64,000 nucleotides of DNA from Gnetum montanum (taxonomy: Eukaryota; Streptophyta; Gnetopsida; Gnetales; Gnetaceae), in NCBI GenBank assembly GCA_015680685.1, contig MNCI01009558.1:38908-102907 (forward strand). The letters run 5' to 3'. A program made the position numbers and the translations under genes. Each line of letters begins with the position of its first letter. Positions within the stretch are counted from its first letter, which is position 1. Positions 1 to 12,581 of this stretch are shown piece after piece. Under the pieces are notes generated by a model that saw nothing but the letters and a program-made list of their open reading frames with translations, made no database searches and was not told the DNA's origin.

Positions 1-397
1 TAATGCTTGGTAATCCATGTAACACTTAACATTTGGTAACCTAGTAGCACTACAATGTGTTTAGGATGTGTACAACAAGTGGGAATAGGTGCTTATGATT
101 ATGATTAATTATGTATTAGCTAGTTATTAGATTAGTAAAATATTCAATTAATTTATTTTTATCATTAGGTGACTTAATTCATAAAAGATAAAATGATAAA
201 AATTAGATGCCTTAGTTACACTTAACCATACCATTGTACTTCACAAGTGGAATTGGGAAGACAATGATTGCAATAGTTAGATTCACCTCCTTGAACCAAT
301 GTACTTAGAAATATAAATTCTTTAGAATTTGACTAGATTGTTGAGTGAATGATAGTGATTCATATGGTTGGGCATAGGGTATAGTTGCTACTCATCA
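1..397 (+). repeat. 5' LTR of copy 1 (3' portion only)
   Basis: Aligns with 12188-12581 almost throughout and ends in CTCATCA directly before the PBS. The missing part holds U3 and the TATA box. Confidence 0.93.
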
Positions 398-398
398 T

Positions 399-416
399 TG
401 GCACCATTGCTGGGGA
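399..416 (+). other. Primer-binding site of copy 1 (tRNA-Asp type)
   Basis: TGGCACCATTGCTGGGGA starts one base after the LTR. It differs by transitions from the complement of the plant tRNA-Asp 3' end (TGGCGCCGTTGCCGGGGA), the primer used by Athila-type elements. Confidence 0.8.
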
Positions 417-593
417 CTTTAGTTAGCTACATGCACTATGTAGGACTTAGTAAAAATTATTCAAAATTGATGGAAAAAAACTTAAAGTTGCAATTATTCA
501 AATAATAATAATAATTATAAAAATAACACTGTTATTTTCATTTAATCCAAAATGTCTTCTTTTTTAATAGGAATGATTCTTTGATGAAGTTTG

Positions 594-2500
594 AGCATAC
601 ATTCAATCCAAGGAATGAACGATCAAATCAGCCAATGCCCCAACAATACTGAGTGGTATATACTCATTCCAATGAGTATGTGCTTGAATTCACCTTCATC
701 CTACATAAGGATGAATAGTTGCAATGGAGGGACATGGAGAGCAACATTGTGTTACTACCTAATTGATTAGTTTTTGTGATGGTACACCAAACTCTTATGA
801 GGTTGGGCATTTAGGGGCTTAATGTTAAACTCGTTGTGCAAGATCATAACTATCAGGATTACCATTCCACTAAGGCACAATGTAAAAGAGATCAACAACA
901 TGAGAGGCACTATGAAGCTATGAAGGTAAAATGGTTCAGTAATTCCTTATTCTTGCTGGGCCAAAGAGACAGTGAGGATTCCTTCTCTAGGGATTCTCAT
1001 TTCATTAACTCTCCTTCCCTTGGTTTCAACAAAGGGGGCTTGAAATAGAGTTTATAGTATACTATAAATAATCTTGATTTAGGAAAGAATAGGTCCCATG
1101 ATCATGATGTATCCAAAGGTGAGAGTCATGGTAGGGACAAAGATAGGCATCATGATGATGATCATGGTTGTGACCATCAAAGAGGGGATGATAGGCATCA
1201 TGATGGTGCTAGTCCTTCTTCCTCTTCATCTTTGACATCGTCTTCTTCCTCCTCTAACTTTGACTAAAGCCATAGAGGACATGACTAGGACGGAGGTAAC
1301 TAATGTGATAGAAATGATGATAGGGCTCATTGGACTAGTCAAGACTAGGGGCATGGAAATCAAGGGAGATCCACCACCACAAAAGAAGGGGAAGTAGAAG
1401 GTATCATGGGAATCATGGCCATTATAGAGGCTATGACCATGATGAGCCCTTTCTTACAACTCAAAATATGTTGAATATCATAGTGGTAGTGAGAATTTTG
1501 ATAAGGCATGTAAAAGATAGTAGAATTAAGTGGTTGGATATGAACAATATTCCCAAGTTTAAAGGGGGATACAACTTAGATCCACAACATCATCTTTAAG
1601 CCTTTCATGATGCCTATGCCTTATAGAATGTGGAGAATAAATGGTAGAAATTAAAGCTATTCCCATTGATACTCATCAAAGAATTTGAAAGCTAGTACTA
1701 GTCTTTGAAGCCAAAATCAATTTGTAGATGGAGTACGATGCTTGAACTTTTCAATGATAAGGATCAAATGTACTCTTGAGTATCCAACCTTAGGAAGCAC
1801 TTCCAAGGTTGGAAATAAGGAACACATGAATCCTTGGACATAACCATGGGCAAGTACTATTCTCTTTTGTATTGATTTCTTGGTCATGATTATTCTCAAA
1901 GGAAGCAGCTCTACCATATCATAAATGGGCTCTGAATAGAAATGAGAACTCTTGGGATTTATGCCCAAAGTAGGTTTCTAAAATTAATGGTCCATAAAAT
2001 GCAAAGGTTGATTGAGTAGGTTGCCAAAGAAGAAGGAGAGTTGAGAAAAAGGGAAAGTGTGGAGGAGTATAATTGGGATCCCTCCATCTGGAAAAGAAAA
2101 GTCCAATTCTATGACAATGAGGAGGAGGCATCACTTGATGAGGTGATGCAACAAAAGACCTTACTGATTTAGAAATCTATCTTCAAAATTTTATATAATA
2201 TAGATAAAATGTGGGACTCTTTGGATGAAAAGTTCCAAACTACTCTAAAAATAGTAGAGGAATACAAAGAGCAAAGTAGTGATCATGATTGTAGGAGAAG
2301 GAAGGAAGCTGAACATGCCTACCAAAGGGGTAAGGGCAAGGCTACTATAGTAGAGGAGGTTGTAAAGTCTAAAATAGATGATGGTGGTGGATGTGACATC
2401 TACTAATATGAATATCCTAAGGGATGTTGTCATGTTGTGTCATACTTACAGGAGTCTAGGGTGCATACTCTAAATCCTAGATTGGCACAAGGGTAAGCAC
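594..2500 (+). pseudogene. gag: Decayed gag of copy 1
   Basis: Structural protein of the element, broken by many stops. The N-terminal part (about 630-1050) matches the better preserved N-terminus of copy C. A low-complexity stretch at 1080-1270 is rich in His, Asp and Arg and then runs into poly-Ser. The capsid-like core at about 1550-2160 includes NIPKFKGGYNLDPQHHL and matches copies B, C and D. The open stretch at 2209-2406 ends in a Cys/His-containing motif (CDIY.YEYPKGCC) also present in B, C and D. Most stops are TAG or TAA where the other copies have Gln or Trp. Start and end are approximate, because no intact frame remains. Confidence 0.8.
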
Positions 2501-3130
2501 CCAGAAGGTTGCCTTATCCTCAAGGCAATCAAAGGTAGTTCCACTAGCAACAAGCCTATTATTTAAGTGGAGCTCCACCATAGTATTATGAGTAGTACCA
2601 TTAGTGGTAGCACCCACAGTTTTTAGGGATGCCACCACTAAGGTAGTAATATCCTTATAGGCAGCTTGATCCATATAGGTACTATGTTTAGTAACCTATT
2701 TCTCCATGTGACTCTTTCAATCACACTTCATTCTAGCATCACTACTACCCTTTTGCGTACTATAGAGCCTAATCTTTAGGAGAGAAATTCCCATTCCCTC
2801 ATTATTCTCCTTATCCTTCTACACATATCCCTCCATCCTTAACTTAATTACCACCTGCTCCATCAATGCAGAGTGAAATTCCAGCATAGCCACAGTAATG
2901 TAATACTACTAAGGCTATTAACTTATAGTTGGCTCCTTAGCTGAGTGGTTTAGAAAAAAAATCCTAAAAACTATCATTCTTTTAAACCCAAAATTCTACA
3001 AATCCCTCATAGATTTATGTGGCTAATAGCCCTACTTCCCCTTCACCCTTTTCATCCATACCATTTAAGTCTCCTTTAAACCAAATGGCTCCCAAGGTAC
3101 ATACCATCGTATTAACCCATGTAGTCACTG
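2501..3130 (+). other. Pro/Gln/Tyr-rich gag-pol linker of copy 1
   Basis: The frame is rich in Pro, Gln, Tyr and Ser with many CAG/CAA-derived stops. It lies between the gag Cys/His motif and the protease, and has counterparts in copies B and C. Confidence 0.55.
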
Positions 3131-6100
3131 ATTGAATAAAGGTTGGCCACCTTCCTAGGAAAAGATTTGATTCTAGAAGTTCCCTCATCTACCTACATGT
3201 TGTTGGGAATGAGCCTTGCAAAGCTCTTCTAGACTTAGGTTCTAGTGTAAATTTTATTTTTCATGAGATGCATAAATCCTAAGCTTGCTTCCACTCAAGA
3301 AGAGTAAAATCCATCTTGGGTTGGTAGAATAGTTTATCACTATTCTCTTGGGATTGGTGGAGGACATTGTGACCACTATCTATGAGTGGTCTTATCTTGT
3401 CAATTTCCTAGTGATCCATGTCGATAACTATAAAGGGGACTTTCCAATCATCATGAGAAGGACTTGGTTGAGCACTATTTATGCATAGTTGAAAATTAGA
3501 GACCTTTTCTTAGAGGTTTCTAAGGAAATGCATTTGGAAAGATAGAAAAAAAGAGAGTTCCATGCATCATGTACAATGATACGGGGTGCAACTATGTGCA
3601 AAAATTATGATATGTAAAAACTACATCCATCACAACATGTAGACAGTGTGTAAATGAAATAAAAATTCAAAGGTTCCTATATATAGTAGTAGAGGGACAT
3701 CCAGTGGCTGAAAACTAATCTTGATAGTAGCTCAACAATTTACATAAAACTAACTGAGAGTTTAACAAATGCCTATGTTGAAGGCATGGATGAACTTGAA
3801 CAAGTTCATCATCAACTCTTCGATGATGGACCTAATGATACCAATTGGGGAGAGTTGGAAATTCCTGAAAATTTCAAATAGGAGCAATTAGAGTTAAAAA
3901 ATCTACCTATGAGCATGGAATATTATTTTTGGAATAATGTAAAGATAGTGATAATCAATGCCAATATTTCTCCTAAATATAAAAAGAAGCTATTGAATAT
4001 TATCAACAAATGACCAACAACATTTGCTTGGTCATATCCTAAACTTACTGGAATTGATCCTAGGATATGCCAGCACCACATCTACATTGATCCTTCCATA
4101 AAGCCAAAGAGATAGCCACAGTGGTAGTTAAACCTCAAATTGAAGTAGATCGTCAAGGAGGATATTGAACAACTCCTCAAGATATCCTCAATGAGTGGGT
4201 TAGCCCACTTGTGAATATGCCAAAGAAAGGTGTTAAGTGGAGGATCTATATTGACTTTAGGCTATTGAACATGGAAACCTACAAAGATCATTTTTTGTTG
4301 CCATTTGTGGATCAAGTGTTGGATACCATCTCTAGGAATTGCTTCTATAGCTTTTTGGATGGTTATAGTGGCTATAACCAAATCCAAATTGAAACCAAAG
4401 ATTTGGCCAAAACCACATTCATGAGTTCCTAGGGAGCTTTTCCATATAGAAAGATGCCATTTGGTCTATGCAATATCCCTATAACTTTTCAATGCCTTGT
4501 CCTTAGCATCTTTCAATAACAGATTGGTAGGAGAGTGGAAGTCTTCATGGATGATTTCTCCACCTATGGCTCTACATTTGAGCAAGCCTTGGACCACCTT
4601 GAGCAAGTGTTAAAAAGGTATGTGGAGACCAAAATTTAGCTTAATTAACAAAAGAGTCATCTAATGGTCTAGGAGGGCATTATCTTAGGGCACAAAATAT
4701 CATAAGTAGGGATTGAGGTGGATCCTAAAAACATAAGGGTTTTCCAAGGAATTACCTACCAAACGATAACTATTAAAGATGTCTGATCATTCCTTGGAGA
4801 AACTAGTTAATATTGGTGATTCATAGAGAATTTCTCTATGATCACTAAACCATTAGTAGAGTTGACAAAGAATGATGCTCCATTCGTCTGTATCGAGGAA
4901 TGCAAGAATGCATTCAAAAAACTCAAGTAGAAGCTTGTAGAAACTCCAATTCTAAAAGCACTTGATTAGTCTAGACCATTCTACATTATGATAGATGCAT
5001 CAAATTATGATTTGGAAGTTGTGCTCATGTAGTTGAATGATAGAAAATGTCCTTACTATATCCACTACATGAGACAAAACATTGTGGGTGCACATCTGAA
5101 CTACACAACAATAGACTATAGTGTAATATTCTTCCTCATGAAAAAATTAATAGTGAGTCCCCATGTCATACGATGGCTTGTGATCTTGTAGGAACTCAAT
5201 CTCACAATTATAGATCAAAAGGAAACTAATAATGTGGTTATTGATCACTTATCTTGGTTGCGATGGGACAACAAAGAGAAGGAGAGCCCACTTTTTGATC
5301 AATTTCTTGATGAACTCCTCTTTGCCATGGCTATAAATGAACAAGTGCCCATTAAACTTAAATGGTATAATGCCAACCTCACTTATCTTCTTACTCAAGA
5401 GATGCCACGAGAGTTGGACCATAGGAAGAAATAATAGTTTCTTCACTAGGTGAAATGCTTCCTGGAGATCAACAGACACCTTTATAAGGTGTGTGTTAAT
5501 GGTCTAGTTCATTGTTATGTTCCTAATGCTGATTAATTGTGTGTCCTCTAGGATACACATGATGGCCCTTATGGATGCCACTATGTTGGAAAATTCATGG
5601 TCATTAAGCTCTTGATGGTAGGGTATTATTAGCCAATACTCTTTAGGGACAGTCACCACTTCATCTACTCTTGTGATTGGTATCAATGTGATGGTGGGAT
5701 GACCACTCGAATGGAGGGATCTCAATAATGGATCCAATCACTAGAATTCTTTAACATTTGGGGCATTGATTTTATGGGTTCCATCACATCCATGTCAAAT
5801 GAAAAGGCATACATCATAGTCTTTATTGACTATTGTACAAAATGGGCAAAAGTAGCACTCATCACCAACTATACATCTTCCACAACTATTTAGTTTGTAT
5901 AATAGAATGTTGTAAATAGGTTTGGGGTGCCACATGCACTGATTTCTAATAATGTTACTCATTTTATAGGAACCACCTTTTGAAAGCTTATGCAATTCTT
6001 AGCAGCAAAACATAAATTAACAAAACCCTACCATCCCCAAGCTACTAGTCAAGCTGAGGTTACAAATAGGGAGATCGCTAAAGATCTTAACCAAAACAAT

Positions 6101-6640
6101 TAGAAAATATAGGAGAGATTGGAGCACAAAACTTAACAATTCCCTTTGAACCTACTACTCAACATGAAAAATCCCTATAGGCTATTCTCCCTATGATCTG
6201 ATGTACGAAAAATTGCTAACACTTCCTATTCAATCCAAGCTTCATACACTTTCAGCAACTTGTGATCTTGATCTTGACTCGAGTCTAGCATAGAAATAAC
6301 GATTGATGAGTCTTAATGTGTTAGATGAGAATTTATTGGTGGCCTTGTCCTTGAATGAAGTACACAAGGCATTTGACAAACAATTCTATGACCTCAAAAT
6401 AAGAAAGGTAAAATTTCAACCAAGAGACAAGGTTCTTTACTAGAACCCCACACATGTGCCATAATGATCTAAGTTCCAAATATTATGGGAAGGGCCTTAT
6501 ATCATATATGAAACCTTTCCTTCTAGGATCATGTTGATCTACAAGCCTAAAAGCCCACATAAAAGGCTATTAGTCAAAAAATAAAGCCTTTTCATGAGCC
6601 TAAGAGAGCTAGTGCTAATCACACCTCTTCGGATGGACAT
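3131..6640 (+). pseudogene. pol: Decayed pol of copy 1 (protease, RT, RNase H, integrase)
   Basis: The protease is at about 3170-3560, with ALLDLGSSVNFIF as the active-site region (DLG for the usual D-[TS]-G) and NFLVIHVDNYKGDFPIIM downstream. Reverse transcriptase spans about 4020-4760. It contains WRIYIDFRLLN, a FLDGYSGYNQI motif that carries one catalytic Asp, and VFMDDFSTYG in place of the YxDD box. RNase H lies at about 4960-5430 (FYIMIDASNYD, then VIDHLSWLRWDNKEKESPLF). Integrase spans about 5460-6450, with IDFMGSITSMSNEKAYIIV around the first catalytic Asp, then HALISNNVTHF, where the usual second Asp is Asn, and HPQATSQAEVTNREI holding the Glu. RT-RH-INT order is that of Ty3/gypsy. 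No chromodomain was recognised. Numerous stops make it non-functional. Confidence 0.92.
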
Positions 6641-8208
6641 TCTTGCTAAATAGTTCGAATCTCTTCATTTCAACTTAGTTATGGGAAGGATGGCCATCCA
6701 TGATAATCATATAAGTGGATCCTTAGTTTTTACACCTTTTTTTTACACTTTTTATTTTTTACATTTTTATACCATCATTTGTATATTTTACCTTTCTTGG
6801 ATATTTTATAATTTCTTTTATATGTTTCTTTATTTTGGTTTGGTTTCTTATGTTTTTCTAATGTTTGTTTTCTTTTCCTTTATTGCCAAGAGGACACAAT
6901 GATGGTGTAGCTATTTGCTAATGATGGTTTGTACTTAATGTTTTTGATTACTAATGTTTGGATTCTATCTTTGAATTTTGATGATTAATAGCTAAGACAT
7001 GGTTTCTTTTTCATGGAATAGGTAGTGAGTCTGTGTCATCCACCCATCCAAAACAATGCATGGTGTTTCTTGTTTTGGAAATATGAGGTCCCTTTCTTTA
7101 ATAAGAACTTTAATGAACTTGTGACCTTGGTAGTTTTTAAGCTTGGGATAGTTTAAATGGATTCACAAGGATGTGACTTCAAGGGGATTCAATGCTCTTT
7201 GTACCTACCTACTCTTTTGAGTGCATGAGTATTTTCGTGGATTTATTATTGTTCTATTGTTGACCAATAATAGGAAGTTAAAGTCTTTACATGGTGTGGT
7301 TCTCATCAAAAAATCCATAAAAACATAAAATCCAACAAAAAATGATGAGAAATCAAAGCACACCCCTTAAACAAAATAACAAGCCACAAGCACTAGTTAT
7401 GGGACTAGAAAGACATCTTACCTATGCCTGAAGGTCTCCTCTAACTAAGGCCCTTTCTCACTTCTTGCTTCTCTTTTCTTCTCAATAAGTAATGGTGATT
7501 GATTTGTGAGAGCATTCTTGCATCTTAAGGGAATGGATTGGTCTTAGAGTATTAATATAAAGTCGTTGAAATTGGTTGGTTTTGATCTAGACTAAGGATG
7601 GACTTTACCAAGTCATTTAACCATAAAATCCATAAGGGACTTCATGTGACCATGATATGCGGCTACATTCCATCTTCTCTTTCATCTATCTCTGCTTTCT
7701 ATAATTTACCTCACTACCAATTTTTCATGGTTTTTTTTAATGTCTTAGTTTATTATTTTGAAATTCTTACGTAGATTCTTTTGGATTAGGTCCTTAAATT
7801 TTCATAACCATTAATCAACTATGAGGTCCACAGACTCCTTGGTTTTAGAATATGCAAGGATAAAAAAAGGCATGAGCTTGCTATGGGGAGAATCCACATG
7901 TAATTCCCTTTGTTTAGTTTGTTAAGTTGCTTATCCTTAGGCATTTCACAATCAAATCATTTTACATTCCCCATCGGTGGCATCCAACTGTGTTGTTCTT
8001 AATGAAATTTCTCCAACCATAAACACTATTCTCCAATCCAAAACTCCAATTTTGTTAATAATCAAGCCATCTTCAAGCATTTAAACATGTTCATGACTTT
8101 TCTGGCTCTTTGAGGATCCCAATTTCATGTTGAAACTCCTTTAATTTTTTGAATTTTGAAAAGAAAAATATTCTTTGTAGGCTTCAAGGTGCTATGTAGA
8201 CAAGACCT
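6641..8208 (+). other. Post-integrase spacer of copy 1
   Basis: It begins with a T-rich stretch whose frame at 6681-6902 reads as 73 mostly hydrophobic residues starting MGRMAIHDNHIS. Copies B and C have a related stretch at the same place. The remainder (6903-8208) has no convincing coding frame but aligns with spacers in B, C and D, so it is an element component and not host DNA. Confidence 0.6.
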
Positions 8209-8251
8209 CATTGATGGGACATTGTCGATGTAGCATAAAAAGTCTATAAAT
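8209..8251 (+). promoter_or_regulatory. Putative internal promoter of copy 1 (palindrome + TATA)
   Basis: A 22-bp site at 8209-8230 has arms CATTGATG and TTGTCGATG and reads as a decayed palindrome. Exactly 14 bases later TATAAAT lies at 8245-8251. The TATA context TCTATAAATATGCACTTAC matches the copy 1 LTR promoter at 11852-11870 at 15 of 19 positions, all four differences being transitions. ORF3 homology begins about 440 bp downstream. Promoter function is inference. Confidence 0.5.
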
Positions 8252-8689
8252 ATGCACTTACACTTAGCAATTTTTCACATTTGAGCTCAAATGAGGGGAA
8301 TTTTTTTGAACTTTTCAGAGCCCAAAACCTTCCAAGAGTCATAACTTCTGAATTTTTTTTCTAATTAACACTATTCTTTTAATCTTGTAGCTACCAAAGG
8401 TAAGCTCTTTGTCATAGGCACCACAAACCTTAGGTTTTTAACAAAAAATATTTCTAACTCCCACAAAGATTTAACTAATAAAATAACATTAAAACATCAA
8501 TTTGAAGAAATTAAACCCTTACAATAAACTTTAGTGACATTCTAAATTAAATAATATTAAAATAATTAATCTACCATGATCATGACTTAGCCAAATTGTA
8601 ACTACCCAATGAGAGAAGGTACCTAAATGTTACAAGTTGTGCATCACATGCTAATCCTTGGTTATGTTATGACCATAGATGGTACCTTA

Positions 8690-11600
8690 GGGAAAGAACA
8701 TGCAAGAGGGAGGATCATCTCAACTAAGGAACAAATGACCAAAAATCAAAAGGAATTTAGAACAATCCCAGGAATAGGTAGTTGAAACCCATGCAATGGG
8801 ACCTCTTTGGGAGGAACCCAAAGTGGAATCTATTAGATATATTTCTAAAGAAGTAGCTGTGACTAAACAGTCTCATTAAGATGAGGCACTAGAGCCAAGA
8901 TCAAATATTGAGGCTACCTTGATGGAGGCCTACCTCAAGTAGATCACATCTAAGGAGGTTTAGAAATCTATGCTTCAAGAGTTAAACTTTGGATCCTTCT
9001 TGGAATTTTATCCTCTAGAAGTTAAGAAGCTCCATTATAGAACTCTCCCATGTGGTCGACTATCACTTCTATGGGGAGTGGTACATGGGAAAGACATACC
9101 TTTTTTGGAATAATTGACAAGCTAGTTCAACAATCAAAATCAAGGACATTTCTATGACCTACTCAGAGAAAGTAATTTTTGAGGTCCTTGGGTTACCTAA
9201 AACTGGGGCCACTCACAAAAATTCAAATGCAAGTAGATCTAGAAATTAAGAAAGAATGGACGTAGTAGTGTTATGGGGTAGACTGCAAGGAGTTTGATGT
9301 ACTTACCATGATGAAACATGCATACTTTCAAATTTGTAGCCTTTTACCTCAATCCAATGGTGAGGCCTACCAAAATCACAACTTTCTTCACCAAGACATT
9401 TTTCACTCTAAGCGCTAGGTTCTCAGTTAACCTTCCATGGCTGATCTATGTTGAGATAGAAAAGTGCTTCAAGAAGAACAAACATGAAAAGAAGGCACTC
9501 CCCTTTCTGTGCCTTATGAAAAAATTATGTAAGAGGGGAGGCATAACCCACTACACAAATGACACTTTTTGATGTGCTCCAACCACCTCTTGGGTAGAAA
9601 TGATGAAAGAAAAGGTGCCTACAAATGTGATCCAAGATGAGGAGAGCAACCACCACCTTCACCACCTACTCATGAGACAATGCTAGAAACCCATACTTCC
9701 ATTGAGCACATGCACAAAATTTGAGATTAGCTCTTATAGTAGCAAGAACAACAAGAAGGAATGAGTGGTGGTGACCCATTTGTGTATAGACTATCCATTA
9801 ACCACCTCAATGAAGTGGCTTGAACCATAAGCTAGATGTAGGATGGGATGCTAATTTTCTTAGCCCAATGCATTTAGGTGCTTACAAGGTCAAATACAAG
9901 TGCCTGAGAGGTAACAGTGTCTCTCTCACAATAACAACAATTCCTAGACATCTCTAGGAATGCTACTACCTTTTTAGTACATTTGGAGGAGGGTGAGGAG
10001 GTAACTATCTTGGTGATGTAGCACCATGAGCCAGAGATGGTAGCTGAAGTGGTTGCTAACAAAGTGGCCAAAGCACTTAATGCACTTGTAGTGTCTACAC
10101 TAGACATTTCTACACTTAGAGATGTGAGGATGTCTATAGGAACTCTTAGCTATAGATTGAGCATTGGACCAACTAGTGGAAACTGATTCTAGATTTCTTT
10201 GACCTTTCGTATAACATCACTACAACCTAGTCAAAGTTGCTCAAGGCAAGAGGCAAATGCATCATCATGAAGGGGCAACTTGAAATAGCCTAAGATAAAA
10301 GCTAACACTTGGCTATGAAAGTTGCCATATTAAGAGTCCACCTCACTAATCCTACATTGCTCAACTAAGTAATCATGTGAGATGTAGCTGTTTAATAACT
10401 TCAAATGAGACTGAAAGAGGTTGAAAATGCTAAGGAGTTGGCAGTCTTTCACTAGTCCTTGGCCAATGTGATGACGTACAACATTTAAAAGGACTTGATT
10501 TAGACTCATTATGAAAATGAGGCCTTGTCCATAGAAAAACATTGCTTATTGAATGTTGATGCATAGAAGCAATAGATGCAAAATTTATCCATTAATAGTA
10601 GGAGCCACTAGCCAAGGTGAACACATAATTGAGGATGTTAGCAATAGAGAATAGAAACCTCTTGATGGAGTAAGTCCATGCCTTGCACCAAAAATATACA
10701 ATTAAGATAATAGCCTAGAAAATTGAAGCTCTTAAATTTGAAAGGGTTAAAAATAATTACAAGGACAAGGTGGGATTGTAAAAAGAAATCATTGAGAAGC
10801 ACATACAATTGGTAAAGGTAAAAGTTAATGAGGTCATCCAAAAGCTCCAGTAAGGAGGCGATGTCTAGTAGCCTATCTTTGATGGGATAAATGCATAGAA
10901 CAAGGCTAAAATCCACCTAAAGGAGATATGTATCAAGAAAATGAAAGAGTAAAAGAAGCTTGCCAACCTCAGATATGCAAACTTGGTGATGTCGACTATT
11001 AGAAGACCATGGTCAAAATTGGAGAGATAAGTGGCCAGCTTGCACTTGTTGTATGAGGTAGAGTTCAAGCATCATAAGGAGACCAAGCAAAAGCTTGAGG
11101 TTGCAAATGTAGAACTTGAGGTTCTCAAGGAGAGGTTCAATAATCAAATATCAATTTCTAATAACCTAGCCAAGAGAATGAATGACTACTAGGAGCTATA
11201 GAATGCACAAGGGCATTCGACATCAAACACAAATAGTTCACTACCTCATTCATTAATGTGAAGGAGTTATTCCTGACAATGCCCTGTCCATGGGATATTT
11301 CCATTCTAGTTCACATTGGTGAAGTAGCATGGACCATGAATGATCCTTGGAGTAGGAGAAGAAGATGAAGGCATTGTTGGATTCCTTCTATCATTTTCCA
11401 AAAGTTGCAACTACTGCAAGACAATCACAATAATCACCTCAAAACCACATACACTCGAACCACTGCCAGAAGGTCCTTCAAAACCTTAGGAAACTCCATT
11501 GGCTAGGACCATCTAATTTTTCTTTATTATCTTCATGCCATTAGAGGAGTTTTATTGTTATTTTTTATCTTGGAATTCAATTTTGTTATCTTGAATACCA

Positions 11601-11750
11601 AAGTTTTTTTAATGCTTGTAAACTATACACTTGAGGACTTAGTTTTTGTTATGTTTATTTTATGTGTTTGTAGTTAGTCAATAATCCCATATGTTCCAAA
11701 ATTTTGTAAAGAGCTTGAGGATGATTTTTCATTTAGTCATCAAGGTATGA
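8690..11750 (+). pseudogene. Decayed ORF3 of copy 1 (plant-transposon-protein-like, helical C-terminal part)
   Basis: A third coding region lies between integrase and the 3' LTR. The N-terminal part includes LNFGSFLEFYPLEVKKL, matching copy D at about 52410. The open segment at 9318-9572 matches copy B at 27399-27809, including FKKNKHEKKALPFLCLMKKL. This resembles the conserved end of the family annotated 'putative plant transposon protein' (I believe Pfam PF20167) found in Athila-type elements. From about 9600 onward the frames are rich in Glu, Lys, Ala and Leu, as for a long helical protein. The last codons (FHLVIKV) run through the PPT, and the stop is the first TGA of the LTR. Many stops and frameshifts; the start is approximate. 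Function unknown. Confidence 0.7.
11730..11747 (+). other. Polypurine tract position of copy 1 (decayed)
   Basis: CATTTAGTCATCAAGGTA directly precedes the 3' LTR. The intact form in copy D is TTTAGTTGTGGGGGTA. The G-run has decayed here. Confidence 0.6.
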
Positions 11751-12581
11751 TGAATTTTTGGGGTGCATCGATGAGATGTCATCGACACAACCCCATCAAC
11801 GTGGAGTTTGACCTATCAACGTGTACTCATCGATGGGGCACCTTGTTTATGCTTATAAATGTGCACCTACCCACCACATATATGGCAATATTTTAGTACT
11901 TATAGCAAAGCTCTTGCAGTTTTTCCTTTCAATAATTAGAATATCGTTTGAGTGCTCACAGTAGAAGTCAAAGAGTATATGGATCTTTATTCAAGCACTA
12001 ATGTACCTACGAACTTTAGTATAAATGGAAATAAAGATGAGCTTTTTTGATTAAACCTTGTAGCACTTGGAATATATTAATTGTTTTTTATGTATTTAAT
12101 ATTCACGCAAGTTACTTTAATGTTTTAAAGTAATTAATTAATATTGATTAAATAGCACACATAAGTATGACCACTCCAATCATATGTTTAATGCTTAGTA
12201 ATCCATGTAACACTTAATGTTTGGTAACCTAGTAACGCAACAACATGTTTAGGATGTGTACAAGAAGTGAGAACGAATGCTTATGATTATGATAAGTGTT
12301 AGCTAGTTATTAGATAAGTTAAATATTGAATTACTTTATTCTTGTTCATTAAGCAACTTAATTCATAAAAGATAAAATGATAAAAATCATATGCCTCGGT
12401 TACACTTAACCATATCCTTGTACTTCACAAGTGGAATTTGGAAGACAATGATAGCAATAGTTAGATTCACCTCCTAGAACTTGTGTACTTATAAACCTAA
12501 AGTCTTTAGAATTTGTTTGGATTGCTGAGTGAATACTAGTGATTTGTATGGTTGGGTGTAGGATATACTTTCTACTCATCA
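11748..12581 (+). repeat. 3' LTR of copy 1
   Basis: 834 bp, TGATGAAT to CTCATCA. U3 carries several CATCGA/CATCAACG half-sites (about 11765-11840) followed by TATAAAT at 11854-11860. Confidence 0.92.

Larger units (their letters stand above)
1..12581 (+). mobile_element. Ty3/gypsy (Athila-like) LTR retrotransposon, copy 1, left-truncated by window
   Basis: Both LTRs are recognisable: the first 397 bases match the last ~395 bases of the LTR at 11748-12581. By that alignment about 440 bp of the 5' LTR lies left of the window. The internal order is PBS, gag, protease, RT, RNase H, integrase, T-rich spacer, ORF3, PPT. All reading frames are broken by stops and small indels. The full element would be about 13 kb. 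The left target duplication is outside the window, so the right flank (CTTTC at 12582) cannot be tested. Confidence 0.93.
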
